A DNA stretch of 64,000 nucleotides, from positions 2,841,001 to 2,905,000 of the forward strand of contig NZ_CP107558.1 in NCBI RefSeq assembly GCF_026427715.1. Reading direction: 5' to 3'. Below the pieces are notes generated by a model. That model saw only the letters and a program-made list of their open reading frames with translations, was not told where the DNA came from and searched no databases. Source of the stretch: Methylocystis sp. MJC1. GTDB taxonomy: Bacteria > Pseudomonadota > Alphaproteobacteria > Rhizobiales > Beijerinckiaceae. Below, piece by piece: positions 36,850-45,420 of this stretch. Position 1 is the stretch's first letter, and the number at the start of each line of letters is the position of its first letter. A program made the position numbers and the translations under genes.

Positions 36850-38067
36850 TCAAAACGCCTCGCGCATGCGGCCGCGCTCCAGAATATGCGCGGGATCGAA
36901 ACTTTCCTTCACGCGCTTGGTCAGCGCCGCAAGCGGCGCCGGCTGCGGATGAAAGACTTCTACGCGCGCGCGAATATCGTCGGATGCGCGGATGAGAGTC
37001 GCATGGCCGCCGCAGGCGTCGACAGCGGCGCGCATCGCCGCCGCATGGGCGTCGCCCGCCGGCTCCAGGCATAGCCAGACGAGCCCGCCCGCCCAGTCAT
37101 AGTAATAGGCAATGATGGGCGCGCCAGCGTTGCGCAGCGCGTCCAAGACGGCGAGCCCGTCGGTCGGCGCGACGGAAACGCGCCAGATTTGCCCGCTGTG
37201 AGACGCAAGCGGCGTGACATCGCGCAACGCCGCCCAGAGCGCCGCCGACTCGTTTTGCGGCAATGCCTCGAAGCGCGCGCCGCTGTCGCTAAGCTGCGCG
37301 ATCAGCGCCTCCCGCCGACTCGAAACAGAGATTTCGGGACCCTCAATGCGCAGCAGCGCGGCGTTGGCGTCGAGCCCGAGCGGCGCGGCGCCCGCCGGCA
37401 GCATGGCGAAGGAGGACACTTCATGCGGCGATCCCGACGCGCGACGCAATTGCGCGAGGCTTTGCGCTTCCGCGAGACCGAGAACCAAGAGAGTCTGTTC
37501 GGTCTCCGCCTTCGGCAGCACCTTCAACGTCACTTCGGTGAGAAGCGCCAGCGTGCCGTAAGAGCCGCAGACCAGCTTGGAAAGATCATAGCCCGTGACG
37601 TTTTTCATAACGCGGCCGCCGGATTTCACCACCTCGCCGCGCCCCGTCACACAGTGAAAACCCAGTAGATGATCGCGCGCGGCGCCCGCCTTGATGCGGC
37701 GCGGGCCTGAGGCGTTGACGGCAATCGCCCCGCCGATTGTCGCGCTCCGCGTCGCGCCGCCGAGCAGCGGCGCATAATCCATCGGCTCGAAAGCGAGCTG
37801 CTGGCCATGCGCGTCGAGCAGCTCCTCGATCTCGCACACAGCCGTGCCGGCGCGCGCGGAGAGCACAAGCTCCTCGGGCTCATAGAGCGTCACGCCCGTC
37901 AGCGCGCGCGTGGAGATGTGCTGCTGCAAAGGCGCATGGCGGCCGAGGCGCTTCTTCGAGTCGGCGCCGACAATGGCGAAAGGCGTTTTCCGAGTGTTGG
38001 CGACGCGCAAGGCGTCGACGGCGTCAGCGGCGTCGCGAATGTCGAGCGTAGCCAGGCGAGCGTCCAT
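36850..38067 (-). CDS. glcE: Glycolate oxidase FAD-binding subunit GlcE
   Basis: This 405-residue subunit has a PCMH-type FAD-binding domain: PLLGGATRSATIGGAIAVNA, then GRVMKNVTGYDLSKLVCG. It is the smaller flavin subunit of glycolate dehydrogenase. The start at 38067 (MDARLATLDI) begins right at the glcD stop, while a longer reading would lie within glcD. Together glcD-glcE-glcF oxidise glycolate to glyoxylate. Confidence 0.94.
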   Translation of the reverse strand: MDARLATLDIRDAADAVDALRVANTRKTPFAIVGADSKKRLGRHAPLQQHISTRALTGVTLYEPEELVLSARAGTAVCEIEELLDAHGQQLAFEPMDYAPLLGGATRSATIGGAIAVNASGPRRIKAGAARDHLLGFHCVTGRGEVVKSGGRVMKNVTGYDLSKLVCGSYGTLALLTEVTLKVLPKAETEQTLLVLGLAEAQSLAQLRRASGSPHEVSSFAMLPAGAAPLGLDANAALLRIEGPEISVSSRREALIAQLSDSGARFEALPQNESAALWAALRDVTPLASHSGQIWRVSVAPTDGLAVLDALRNAGAPIIAYYYDWAGGLVWLCLEPAGDAHAAAMRAAVDACGGHATLIRASDDIRARVEVFHPQPAPLAALTKRVKESFDPAHILERGRMREAF

Positions 38068-38068
38068 G

Positions 38069-39562
38069 TCAGAATCTCGGCAGATCGGGGAACGGCGTCT
38101 TGCCGCCCAAGACATGCATCATGCCGAACTCGGCGCAGCGATGCAGCGTCGGGAAAACCTTGCCGGGATTGAGCCGATTCAATGAGTCGAAGGCGCATTT
38201 CACGCGTAATTGCTGATCGAGATCGGTCTCGTTGAACATCTCGCCCATCAGATCGCGCTTCTCGACGCCCACGCCATGTTCGCCGGTGAGCACGCCGCCG
38301 ACAGCGACGCAGAGACGCAAAATGTCGAAACCGACCTTCTCCGCCCGTTCCATTTCCCCCGCGATCGAGGCGTCATAGAGAATGAGCGGATGCAAATTGC
38401 CGTCGCCCGCATGGAAGACATTGGCGACCTGCAGGCCCTCGCGCTTGGCGATCGCATCCATGCCCGCGAGCACCTCCGGCAGGCGCCCGCGCGGGATCGT
38501 GCCGTCCATGCACAGATAATCCGGCTTGATGCAGGAGACTGCCGGGAAGGCGTTCTTGCGGCCGGCCCAGAATTGCAAGCGCTCGGCTTCGCTCATTGAA
38601 ACCTTGATCGTCATCGCCCCTTCGTCACGCGCAATCGTTTCGACGAGGTCCATGAGATGGTCGACTTCCGCCGGCGCGCCGTCGAGCTCCACGATGACCA
38701 GCGCCTCGGCGTCGAGCGGATAGCCGCAGGGCTGGAAACGCTCGACGGCGTGGATCGTCGCCTTGTCCATCATCTCCATGCCGCCGGGGATAATCCCCCG
38801 CGCGATAACGGCGCCGACAAAGCGCGCGCCGGCCTCGACGCTCGCAAAGCCCACCAGCAGCCCGCGCGCAACGGCGGGCTTTTGCAGAATGCGCACGGTG
38901 ACTTCGGTGACAACGCCGAGCAAGCCTTCCGAGCCGGTCATCAGGCCGAGAAGATCATAGGCCTCGCTATCGAGATGCTTGCCGCCGAGGCGAATGACCT
39001 CTCCGCCCATCAACACGACTTCGAGCCCGAGAATATTATTGGTCGTCAACCCGTATTTGAGGCAGTGCACGCCCCCGGCGTTCTCGGCCACATTGCCGCC
39101 GATGGAGCAGGCGATCTGCGAGGAGGGATCGGGCGCATAGTAAAAGCCGCGGCTCTCGACAGCCCTGGAGATGGCGAGATTTTGCACGCCGGGCTGCACG
39201 CGCGCGCAGCGGTTCTCATAGTCGATCTCGAGGATGCGGTTGAACTTCGACATGCCGAGCAGAATGCCGTCCTCGAGCGGCATCGAGCCGCCGGAAAGCG
39301 ACGTCCCGGAACCACGCGGCACGACCTTGACGTTCATCCCGGCGGCAAGCGCCAGAACGGCGCTCACCTGCGCCACAGTTTCAGGCAAAGCGACCACGAG
39401 CGGCAGCGCGCGATACATTGTGAAGGCGTCGCATTCGTAAGCGCGGCGCGCCGTCTCGTCCACGATGAGGTTCTGCGCCGGCAAAATGGCGCGCAGGCGC
39501 TCGATCAGCTCGTCGCGCCGCGCGAGAATCTCGGGCTCGGGCGCAGGCATGATCAGCGTCAT
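38069..39562 (-). CDS. glcD: Glycolate oxidase catalytic subunit GlcD
   Basis: This 497-residue FAD-linked oxidase uses a PCMH FAD domain, with VKVVPRGSGTSLSGGSMPLE and the diphosphate-binding SIGGNVAENAGG. The C-terminal cap domain carries HAGDGNLHPLILYD and TGEHGVGVEKRDLM, conserved in GlcD and D-lactate dehydrogenases. It is the first gene of glcDEF. The start could also be the ATG at 39550. The intergenic space to the divergent glcG (39563-39708) presumably holds both promoters, but no clear box was identified. Confidence 0.95.
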   Translation of the reverse strand: MTLIMPAPEPEILARRDELIERLRAILPAQNLIVDETARRAYECDAFTMYRALPLVVALPETVAQVSAVLALAAGMNVKVVPRGSGTSLSGGSMPLEDGILLGMSKFNRILEIDYENRCARVQPGVQNLAISRAVESRGFYYAPDPSSQIACSIGGNVAENAGGVHCLKYGLTTNNILGLEVVLMGGEVIRLGGKHLDSEAYDLLGLMTGSEGLLGVVTEVTVRILQKPAVARGLLVGFASVEAGARFVGAVIARGIIPGGMEMMDKATIHAVERFQPCGYPLDAEALVIVELDGAPAEVDHLMDLVETIARDEGAMTIKVSMSEAERLQFWAGRKNAFPAVSCIKPDYLCMDGTIPRGRLPEVLAGMDAIAKREGLQVANVFHAGDGNLHPLILYDASIAGEMERAEKVGFDILRLCVAVGGVLTGEHGVGVEKRDLMGEMFNETDLDQQLRVKCAFDSLNRLNPGKVFPTLHRCAEFGMMHVLGGKTPFPDLPRF

Positions 39563-39708
39563 TATTCAGCGCCTTCCTCAGCGCGTCGAGCGCGCCGTTG
39601 CGCCGGCGCTCCCGGCGTGGGATTGCAGCGGCCTCGAAATTTTCCCTAGTCGAGGCGCAGGATGGGCGCAAGTCCCGCAGGCTCGCAGTCCAATCAACAG
39701 GAGAAGCA

Positions 39709-40119
39709 ATGAAAATGAAATTCGTTTTGACGCTTGCCGACGCCAAGCGCGTGGCGGCGGCGGCCGCGGAGGAAGCCCAGCGCAACGGCTGGAGCGTGGT
39801 GATCGCCATCGTCGACGACGCAGGCCTGCTCGTCTATCTCGAGCGCCTCGACGGCGTGCAGCCCGCCTCCTGCGACATCGCCCAGGCGAAGGCGCGCGCT
39901 GCGGCGCTGTTTCGGCGCCCGAGCAAAGCGCTGGAAGAGACGGTCGCCGGCGGCCGGATCGCCTTGCTGAGCCTGCCCCATATCATCCCTGTCGAAGGCG
40001 GCCTGCCGCTCGTCTATGAGGGGCAGGTCATCGGCGCCATCGGCGTGTCCGGGGTGCAATCCTTCGAAGATGGGATCGTCGCCAAGGCGGGCGCGGATGC
40101 GCTTGGCGCAAGCGCTTAA
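39709..40119 (+). CDS. glcG: GlcG/HbpS family protein
   Basis: This is a 136-residue single-domain protein of the GlcG (PF03928-type) family. It has the blocks TLADAKRVAAAAAEEAQRNG, VVIAIVDDAGLLVYLERLDG and GGLPLVYEGQVIGAIGVSGV. The exact role is unclear; family members include a heme-binding protein and genes linked to glycolate use. The start follows a good AGGAGA site. It is divergent from glcDEF, which matches the association of glcG with glc operons in E. coli. Confidence 0.88.
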   Translation: MKMKFVLTLADAKRVAAAAAEEAQRNGWSVVIAIVDDAGLLVYLERLDGVQPASCDIAQAKARAAALFRRPSKALEETVAGGRIALLSLPHIIPVEGGLPLVYEGQVIGAIGVSGVQSFEDGIVAKAGADALGASA

Positions 40120-40188
40120 GCCTCTGGTTACGATAATGGCGAAGGCCCGCAATCTTTCGAACATATCCGATCAGCCAGGGCGCATAGC

Positions 40189-40494
40189 CTAATCGCCGCC
40201 GCCGAGAGACCTTCGGGCGCGCCCCACGGCCTCCGGCGGCAGCCCTTCGGCCGCGGCGAAAGCCAAAAGAATAGTCTCGTCCCCGGCCAAATGATCGAGA
40301 ACCGCCAGATGAAACCCACGATCGCCGAGGAGCGCGGGCACATCGCCCGCGTCGAGCCCTGTCAAAGCAAGAAATCGCGACACGCGCTCCTCGTCGTGGG
40401 TGAGAAAAGCGAGCGCGCGCAGAGCCAATTCCGCCGGCGCCGGCTCGATGGTTTTTGGGGCGCGAATATCTCGCGCATTCCGGCCGATTTTCAT
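40189..40494 (-). CDS. DUF3572 family protein
   Basis: This 101-residue protein is recognised as DUF3572 by the block [20 protein letters not shown] followed by [21 protein letters not shown]3572 genes often sit next to divK-pleD in Rhizobiales. The function is unknown. The ATG at 40494 (MKIGRN) follows a GGGAG site. It is divergent from divK with 82 bases between the starts, so both promoters must be packed there. Confidence 0.85.
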   Translation of the reverse strand: MKIGRNARDIRAPKTIEPAPAELALRALAFLTHDEERVSRFLALTGLDAGDVPALLGDRGFHLAVLDHLAGDETILLAFAAAEGLPPEAVGRARRSLGGGD

Positions 40495-40576
40495 TAATAC
40501 TCCCATGCTACCCATGGACAAACGGCCCTTCGATCCTTTTGCCGCTTCGAAGCCGCCGAGTTTCAAGAGCTGGGCC

Positions 40577-40951
40577 ATGAAAAAGACAGTCCTCATCGTA
40601 GAGGATAACGAATTGAACATGAAGCTGTTCAACGACCTGTTGGAGGCGAATGGGCACGCGACGCTGCGCACCAAGAGCGGCGTGGACGCGATCTCGCTCG
40701 CGCGCGAGCACAGGCCCGATCTCATTTTGATGGACATTCAATTACCGGAGGTCAGCGGCCTGGAAGTGACCCGCTGGCTGAAGGACGACGACGAATTGAA
40801 AGATATTCCGGTCATCGCCATCACCGCCTTCGCGATGAAGGGCGACGAAGAGAAAATCCGCCAGGGCGGCTGCGAGGCTTATCTCTCCAAGCCGATCTCG
40901 GTGGCCAAATTTTTAGAGACCGTGAACTCATTCCTTGCGGACAAAAACTAG
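40577..40951 (+). CDS. divK: Single-domain response regulator DivK
   Basis: This 124-residue receiver domain has no output domain. The phospho-acceptor is Asp53 in [15 protein letters not shown]; the acidic pocket is VEDNE, and the conserved Lys lies in YLSKPI. DivK controls cell polarity and division through PleC/DivJ in alphaproteobacteria. The start at 40577 ([10 protein letters not shown]) is the normal one; upstream starts give non-conserved leaders. It is followed after 14 bases by pleD. Confidence 0.95.
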   Translation: MKKTVLIVEDNELNMKLFNDLLEANGHATLRTKSGVDAISLAREHRPDLILMDIQLPEVSGLEVTRWLKDDDELKDIPVIAITAFAMKGDEEKIRQGGCEAYLSKPISVAKFLETVNSFLADKN

Positions 40952-40965
40952 GAGACGTCAGCCCT

Positions 40966-42327
40966 ATGACCGCGCGCGTCCTGATCGTTGACGATTTGCT
41001 CCCCAACATCAAACTGCTGGAAGCCCGCCTGTCGGCTGAATATTTCGATGTGGTGGCGGCGACGAACGGCCCCCAGGCGCTCGAGCTCTGCCGCGAAGGC
41101 CGCTGCGACATCGTCCTGCTCGACGTGATGATGCCGGGCATGGACGGTTTCGAGGTCTGCGCCCGGCTGAAATCGGACCCCGCCACCATGCATCTGCCGG
41201 TGGTCATGGTGACGGCGCTGGATCAACCGGCGGATCGCGTGCGCGGGCTCGAATGCGGCGCCGACGACTTCCTCACCAAGCCCGTCGATGAGATCGCGCT
41301 GATCGCGCGCGTCCGGTCGCTGGCGCGCCTCAAGATCACTATCGATGAATTACGCGCCCGCGCCAGCACTTCGGCCAATCTGGGCCTCGCCTCCCGCGAG
41401 CCCAACGACGGCGCCCGCGGCCGCATTCTGCTGGTCGAGGATCGGCCGAGCTCGGCCGATCGGATCGTCTCGACGCTGCGCGACTTCCACGACATCGACA
41501 TCGAGCAGCATCCACAGGAAGCGTTGTTCCGCGCTGCCGAAAACAATTACGAGCTTGTCGTCGTCAGCCTCAACCTCGCCCATTTCGACGCGCTGCGGCT
41601 ATGCAGCCAATTGCGTTCGCTGGAACGCACCCGCGCGCTGCCGATTCTGCTGCTGGCCGACATGGAAGACCGCCAGCGTGTCTTGCGGGGTCTCGATCTC
41701 GGCGTGAACGACTATATTATACGGCCGATCGACCGGAACGAGCTTCTGGCGCGCGTGCGCACCCAGCTGCGACGCAAGCGCTATACGGACTCCCTGCACG
41801 AAAATGTGCAGGCGGCGATCGAGCTCGCAGTGGTCGACGCCCTTACTGGGCTCAACAACCGCCGCTTCCTCGAGACGCATCTCGCCACGGCGCTCGACCA
41901 GGCCGCCCACAAGGGCCGGCCTTTGTCCTTGATGATTCTCGACATCGACCACTTCAAATCGGTCAACGACACCTATGGCCACGATGGCGGCGACGAGGTG
42001 CTGAAGGCCTTCGCCCAGCGCATCAAGCGCGTCCTGCGCAGCGCCGATCTCGTCTGCCGTCTGGGCGGCGAGGAATTCGTCGTCGTGATGCCTGATACGC
42101 CGCTCGCTCTTGCGCAAAGAATCGCCGAGCGCGTGCGCGCGGCGGTCGAGGGCGAACGCTTCCTCGTCGACCCCAAGGCGACGCGGACGATTCCCGTCAC
42201 CACCTCCATCGGCCTCGCCGAGCGCGGCGCCGACGCCAACGCCGACGCCCTGATGCGGCGCGCCGACAAGGCCCTCTACGCCTCGAAAACCTCAGGCCGC
42301 AACAGGGTGACAGCGGCCGCAGCTTGA
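40966..42327 (+). CDS. pleD: Response regulator PleD, diguanylate cyclase
   Basis: This 453-residue protein has two receiver domains followed by a GGDEF domain. Asp53 is in DIVLLDVMMPG of the first receiver; the second receiver lacks a clear phospho-acceptor, as in Caulobacter PleD. The catalytic motif GGEEF (367-371) is intact, and an inhibitory I-site RSAD (358-361) lies five residues ahead. It produces c-di-GMP during the cell-pole transition. It forms an operon with divK. Confidence 0.95.
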   Translation: MTARVLIVDDLLPNIKLLEARLSAEYFDVVAATNGPQALELCREGRCDIVLLDVMMPGMDGFEVCARLKSDPATMHLPVVMVTALDQPADRVRGLECGADDFLTKPVDEIALIARVRSLARLKITIDELRARASTSANLGLASREPNDGARGRILLVEDRPSSADRIVSTLRDFHDIDIEQHPQEALFRAAENNYELVVVSLNLAHFDALRLCSQLRSLERTRALPILLLADMEDRQRVLRGLDLGVNDYIIRPIDRNELLARVRTQLRRKRYTDSLHENVQAAIELAVVDALTGLNNRRFLETHLATALDQAAHKGRPLSLMILDIDHFKSVNDTYGHDGGDEVLKAFAQRIKRVLRSADLVCRLGGEEFVVVMPDTPLALAQRIAERVRAAVEGERFLVDPKATRTIPVTTSIGLAERGADANADALMRRADKALYASKTSGRNRVTAAAA

Positions 42328-42358
42328 GGCCTGTGAGAAAATTGACATAAAGCCGCTC

Positions 42359-42383
42359 GCCGGGCTTGCAGACAAAGCCCGGC
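42359..42383. terminator. Hairpin downstream of pleD
   Basis: GCCGGGCTT-GCAGACA-AAGCCCGGC forms a 9-bp stem with a 7-base loop, 31 bases after the pleD stop. There is no T-run, so a terminator is only suggested. A weak -35/-10 pair (TTGCAG at 42366, TATACA at 42389, 17 bases between) overlaps it and could serve the tRNA gene. Confidence 0.35.
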
Positions 42384-42450
42384 TGAACTATACAGCGCCC
42401 GTCGACGCCGCGTCGGCCGCAGCCTCCCCCAAGAGGCCCGTAGAAAAGAT

Positions 42451-42526
<76 letters not shown>

Positions 42527-43019
42527 AACAATCCACGTAGCAAGAATGATGTGTCTGACGTCACGGAAGATTGGCTCTTCCGGAGCGTAGCTGGGGGCCC
42601 CGCCCCATAGCAATTGGATTCATCTCTAATCCCCCAGGCGGGCGCCAATCTCGAGCTGTCTGATGCCGTTCAGGAACGGGCTATGCTCATCCCCTTCCCT
42701 CACTCCCCCACGAGCCTCGTAGCGAAGCGAATCGAGTATGCCTCCTCTCTGACGAGGACGAAGACGACGAGGCGCTCCTGATTGGCGCCCAAGCTCGAAA
42801 TGGTTGAAACCCCAAGCTACGGGCAGGACGCCCCTCGGTGTCGGCTTTCCCACAAATTGCATCAGAGACACAACATTATGTCCAGTAACGCGTCGAGCTG
42901 CTGAAATCCGAAGATCGTCTACTTTGCAGCGCTATATATATTGAATCCCTTACGGTTGCCCGTGAGACGCCTCATTGGCCCGCTCTTTGCTGCCAATCTC
43001 CCGAAAAAGGGATGCAGCG
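42527..43019. other. Gene-free stretch downstream of tRNA-Ala
   Basis: This 493-base stretch has no convincing gene. An 81-codon minus-strand frame (42626-42871) lacks family features. A small inverted repeat, ATTGGCTCTTCCGGAGC-like, lies near 42570. No integrase fragment and no second copy of the tRNA 3' end were found. It could be a decayed insertion at the tRNA, but this is only a possibility. Confidence 0.3.
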
Positions 43020-43877
43020 ATGAATGATCTCCAGCCGCGCGGTTTTCTGCATAATCAGGCCGATCCATACGCGATTATCCTCGGCACGAATGAGATCGCC
43101 TCGGCGATCGCCGTCAGGCTCTGCTGGGAGCGTTTCCGCGTCGTGCTGAGCCATGACCCGTTCCCACCCGTCATCCGGCGCGGAATGGCGTTCCATGACG
43201 CGCTGTTCGACGATCAGGTCGCCGTCGACGGCGTCGTCGGGCAGCGCGCCGAGACCGCTTTGGAGATCATCGACGCCCTCGCCCTGCGCGGGCGGGTGGC
43301 GGTCACGCATCTTCAATTGACCGATCTGATCACCTTGCGCGCGCCCGTCGCCGTCATCGACGCGCGGCTTCAGAAACACCGCGTCACGCCGGACCTGCGC
43401 GGCGTCGCCCGACTTGCGATCGGCGTCGGACCGAAATTCGCTGTGGGCGAGAATTGCGACATTGCCATCGAAACCCACCCCGCGAAGACCGGCGCGCTTC
43501 TCGACGCCGGCGAGACGCGCGACGCAGATGGCGTCGCGCGCGCCTTGGGCGGCGTCGGCAAGGAGCGTTTCGTCTATTCGGCGCGGCCGGGCGTGTGGCG
43601 CACGCCGCTCGATATCGGCGCGCAGGTCTTCAAGGGCTTTGTGCTCGGCCATTTGGACAGCCAGCCGGCAAAGGCGCCGATGGACGGTTTTCTGCGCGGA
43701 ATCACCCGAGACGGCGTTGCTGCGCCCGCCGAAGTGAAGCTCGTCGAAATCGATCCGCGGGGCCGCGCCGCCTGTTGGACAGGCACAGACGAGAGAGGCC
43801 GCACCATCGCGGAGGCGGTGATTGCGGCGATGGCCAGGGCTCCAATCAGCCCGCTTCTCGTCCCGTTCCAACTCTAA
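43020..43877 (+). CDS. YqeB/EF2563-like protein of the molybdenum-hydroxylase maturation type
   Basis: This 285-residue protein has an N-terminal Rossmann-like segment (YAIILGTNEIASAIAVRLCW) and a middle block (LITLRAPVAVIDARLQKH, then LAIGVGPKFAVGENCDIAIE). These resemble the XdhC-related YqeB family linked to selenium-dependent molybdenum hydroxylases. No molybdenum hydroxylase or selenium gene is nearby. The start at 43020 (MNDLQPRG) follows a GGGA site. The gap of 205 bases to the next gene suggests a separate transcript. Confidence 0.6.
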   Translation: MNDLQPRGFLHNQADPYAIILGTNEIASAIAVRLCWERFRVVLSHDPFPPVIRRGMAFHDALFDDQVAVDGVVGQRAETALEIIDALALRGRVAVTHLQLTDLITLRAPVAVIDARLQKHRVTPDLRGVARLAIGVGPKFAVGENCDIAIETHPAKTGALLDAGETRDADGVARALGGVGKERFVYSARPGVWRTPLDIGAQVFKGFVLGHLDSQPAKAPMDGFLRGITRDGVAAPAEVKLVEIDPRGRAACWTGTDERGRTIAEAVIAAMARAPISPLLVPFQL

Positions 43878-44032
43878 GCCGGCCGCGCGCCGCCATAAGA
43901 TTGTCTGCGCGCGCCTTCGCCTCGCGGCGCCCCGCACACATATCGAGATCATATATATCGCGGCGCGGCGATCCCCTGCTTGTTTGCAAGCCTGCCGGCG
44001 CCGTCATTTAGCGCTATATTCGCGTACTTTTT

Positions 44033-44052
44033 AAGCTAGAGCTTTATTGACA
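44033..44052 (+). promoter_or_regulatory. Inverted repeat and -35-like box upstream of the binding-protein operon
   Basis: AAGCT-AG-AGCTT (44033-44044) is a small inverted repeat just before TTGACA (44047-44052). A poor -10 follows. It lies about 30 bases ahead of the annotated start, so either it is an operator or the true start codon lies further inside the gene. Low confidence. Confidence 0.25.
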
Positions 44053-44082
44053 GTATTGCGTAGCTTGTCATAGCTTTTCGTT

Positions 44083-45420
44083 ATGTACCAGATAAACATA
44101 TCGAATCGATTCAAGCGCGGCGTCGCCGCCCTGTCCCGCGCGACGCTCCTGGGATGCATCGCATTCAGCGCCATCCCGCTTCGCTTGGCCCAGGCGGAGG
44201 AGACCAAGATCGTCGTCGTCACGAGCTTCCCGGAAGAGCTGACGACGCGTTACGAGCAAGAATTCGAAAAACGCTATCCGGACATCCATATTCAATTCGT
44301 CTGGAAGCAGTCGCGGGATGCGCTTGCCGAGCTCAGCAAGCCGGCGCAAGGCGGCGCCGATGTCTATTGGGCGCCGACCATCGCCAATTTCGCGGCCTTG
44401 CGCGAGCGCGGCGCCTTCCAGAAAATCCCAGTGGACCGCACGGCGCTTCCAGGCCGCCTCGGGCGCGAGCAAATCTCCGACCCGGCAGGATTTTACGAAG
44501 CCTATGACGTCGCCGGCTATGGCGTCGTGATGAATGCGCCGCTCGCCGCGGCGAGCGGTCTCGCGGCGCCGAAGCGTTGGCGCGATCTCACCGCCCCAGA
44601 CTATGCGCGCCGCTTGGCGATGCCCATTCCGGCGAAGGTCGGCTTCTCCCCTGCGCTCTACGACATCTTCCTGCAAAGCGAAGGGTGGGAAAACGGCTGG
44701 GCGCAGTTGAGCGAGATGGCGGGAGAAGCAGCGCTCCTCGCCCAGGGCGCCCTGCCCACCGCACAAGTGCGCGACGGCGCGGCGGTTTTCGCCCTGACGA
44801 TCGATTTCTTCGCGGTGAGCGCCAAGGCCAATGGCGCGCCGGTGGAGATGATCTATCCCGAGCGCAGCGCCTTCCTGCCCGCGCATATCGCCGTCACGGC
44901 CGCGACGAAACATTCGGCGGAAGCAAAATCCTTCGTCGATTTCGCCCTGTCCGCGGATGGCCAGAAGCTGATGATCGAGCGCGACAGCATGCGCCATCCG
45001 GCAAGGCCCGACGCCTATAACGGCGCGCCGGCGGCGCTCGTCGATCCTTTCAAACTGCCGGCCGACTCGATCCTCGATTACGATATGGACAAAGGGCGGC
45101 GGCGGCCGCCGTTGATCACGCTGCTCTTCGACCTCGCGATCGTCGAAGGCCACGACGAGCGCGCGGCGCTGTGGCGCGCCATCCACGAGGCTGAGCGCAA
45201 GGACAGCGGGGCGAAAGCCAAAGAGACGCTGAGCGAGGCGCGCCGGCTCTTGAGCTCCGTGCCGGTCTCGGAGCGTGAGGCGAAAGACCCCGCCTTCCTC
45301 GACGCCTTCAGCAATCGCGACGCCGTCGATCCCCAACGCATCGCCAAATGGCGCGAGGAGCTTGCGACGGCGCGCCGGCAGGCGAAAGAAAAGCTCGCGA
45401 GCCTCGGTACGACGCCGTGA
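44083..45420 (+). CDS. ABC-type substrate-binding protein with extended C-terminus
   Basis: This 445-residue protein has a signal peptide ending near AQAEE (residues 1-38). The mature domain matches iron-type binding proteins (AfuA/FutA class): KIVVVTSFPEELTTRYEQEF, then GGADVYWAPTIANFAALRE, then SAFLPAHIAVTAATKHSAEA. The length exceeds the usual 330-350 residues; an extra helical segment from about 330 to 445 is rich in Lys, Glu and Arg. No permease or ATPase gene is adjacent. The stop overlaps the next start as GTGA. The substrate cannot be read from sequence; iron or another metal is an inference. Confidence 0.8.
   Translation: MYQINISNRFKRGVAALSRATLLGCIAFSAIPLRLAQAEETKIVVVTSFPEELTTRYEQEFEKRYPDIHIQFVWKQSRDALAELSKPAQGGADVYWAPTIANFAALRERGAFQKIPVDRTALPGRLGREQISDPAGFYEAYDVAGYGVVMNAPLAAASGLAAPKRWRDLTAPDYARRLAMPIPAKVGFSPALYDIFLQSEGWENGWAQLSEMAGEAALLAQGALPTAQVRDGAAVFALTIDFFAVSAKANGAPVEMIYPERSAFLPAHIAVTAATKHSAEAKSFVDFALSADGQKLMIERDSMRHPARPDAYNGAPAALVDPFKLPADSILDYDMDKGRRRPPLITLLFDLAIVEGHDERAALWRAIHEAERKDSGAKAKETLSEARRLLSSVPVSEREAKDPAFLDAFSNRDAVDPQRIAKWREELATARRQAKEKLASLGTTP

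Noticed and set aside
42626..42871. 81-codon minus-strand frame after tRNA-Ala
   Set aside because: No ribosome site, no family features and an unusual composition; not supported as a gene.
44047..44075. Clear sigma-70 promoter for the binding-protein operon
   Set aside because: TTGACA is present, but the -10 at normal spacing (ATAGCT) is poor and would put the start almost on the ATG.
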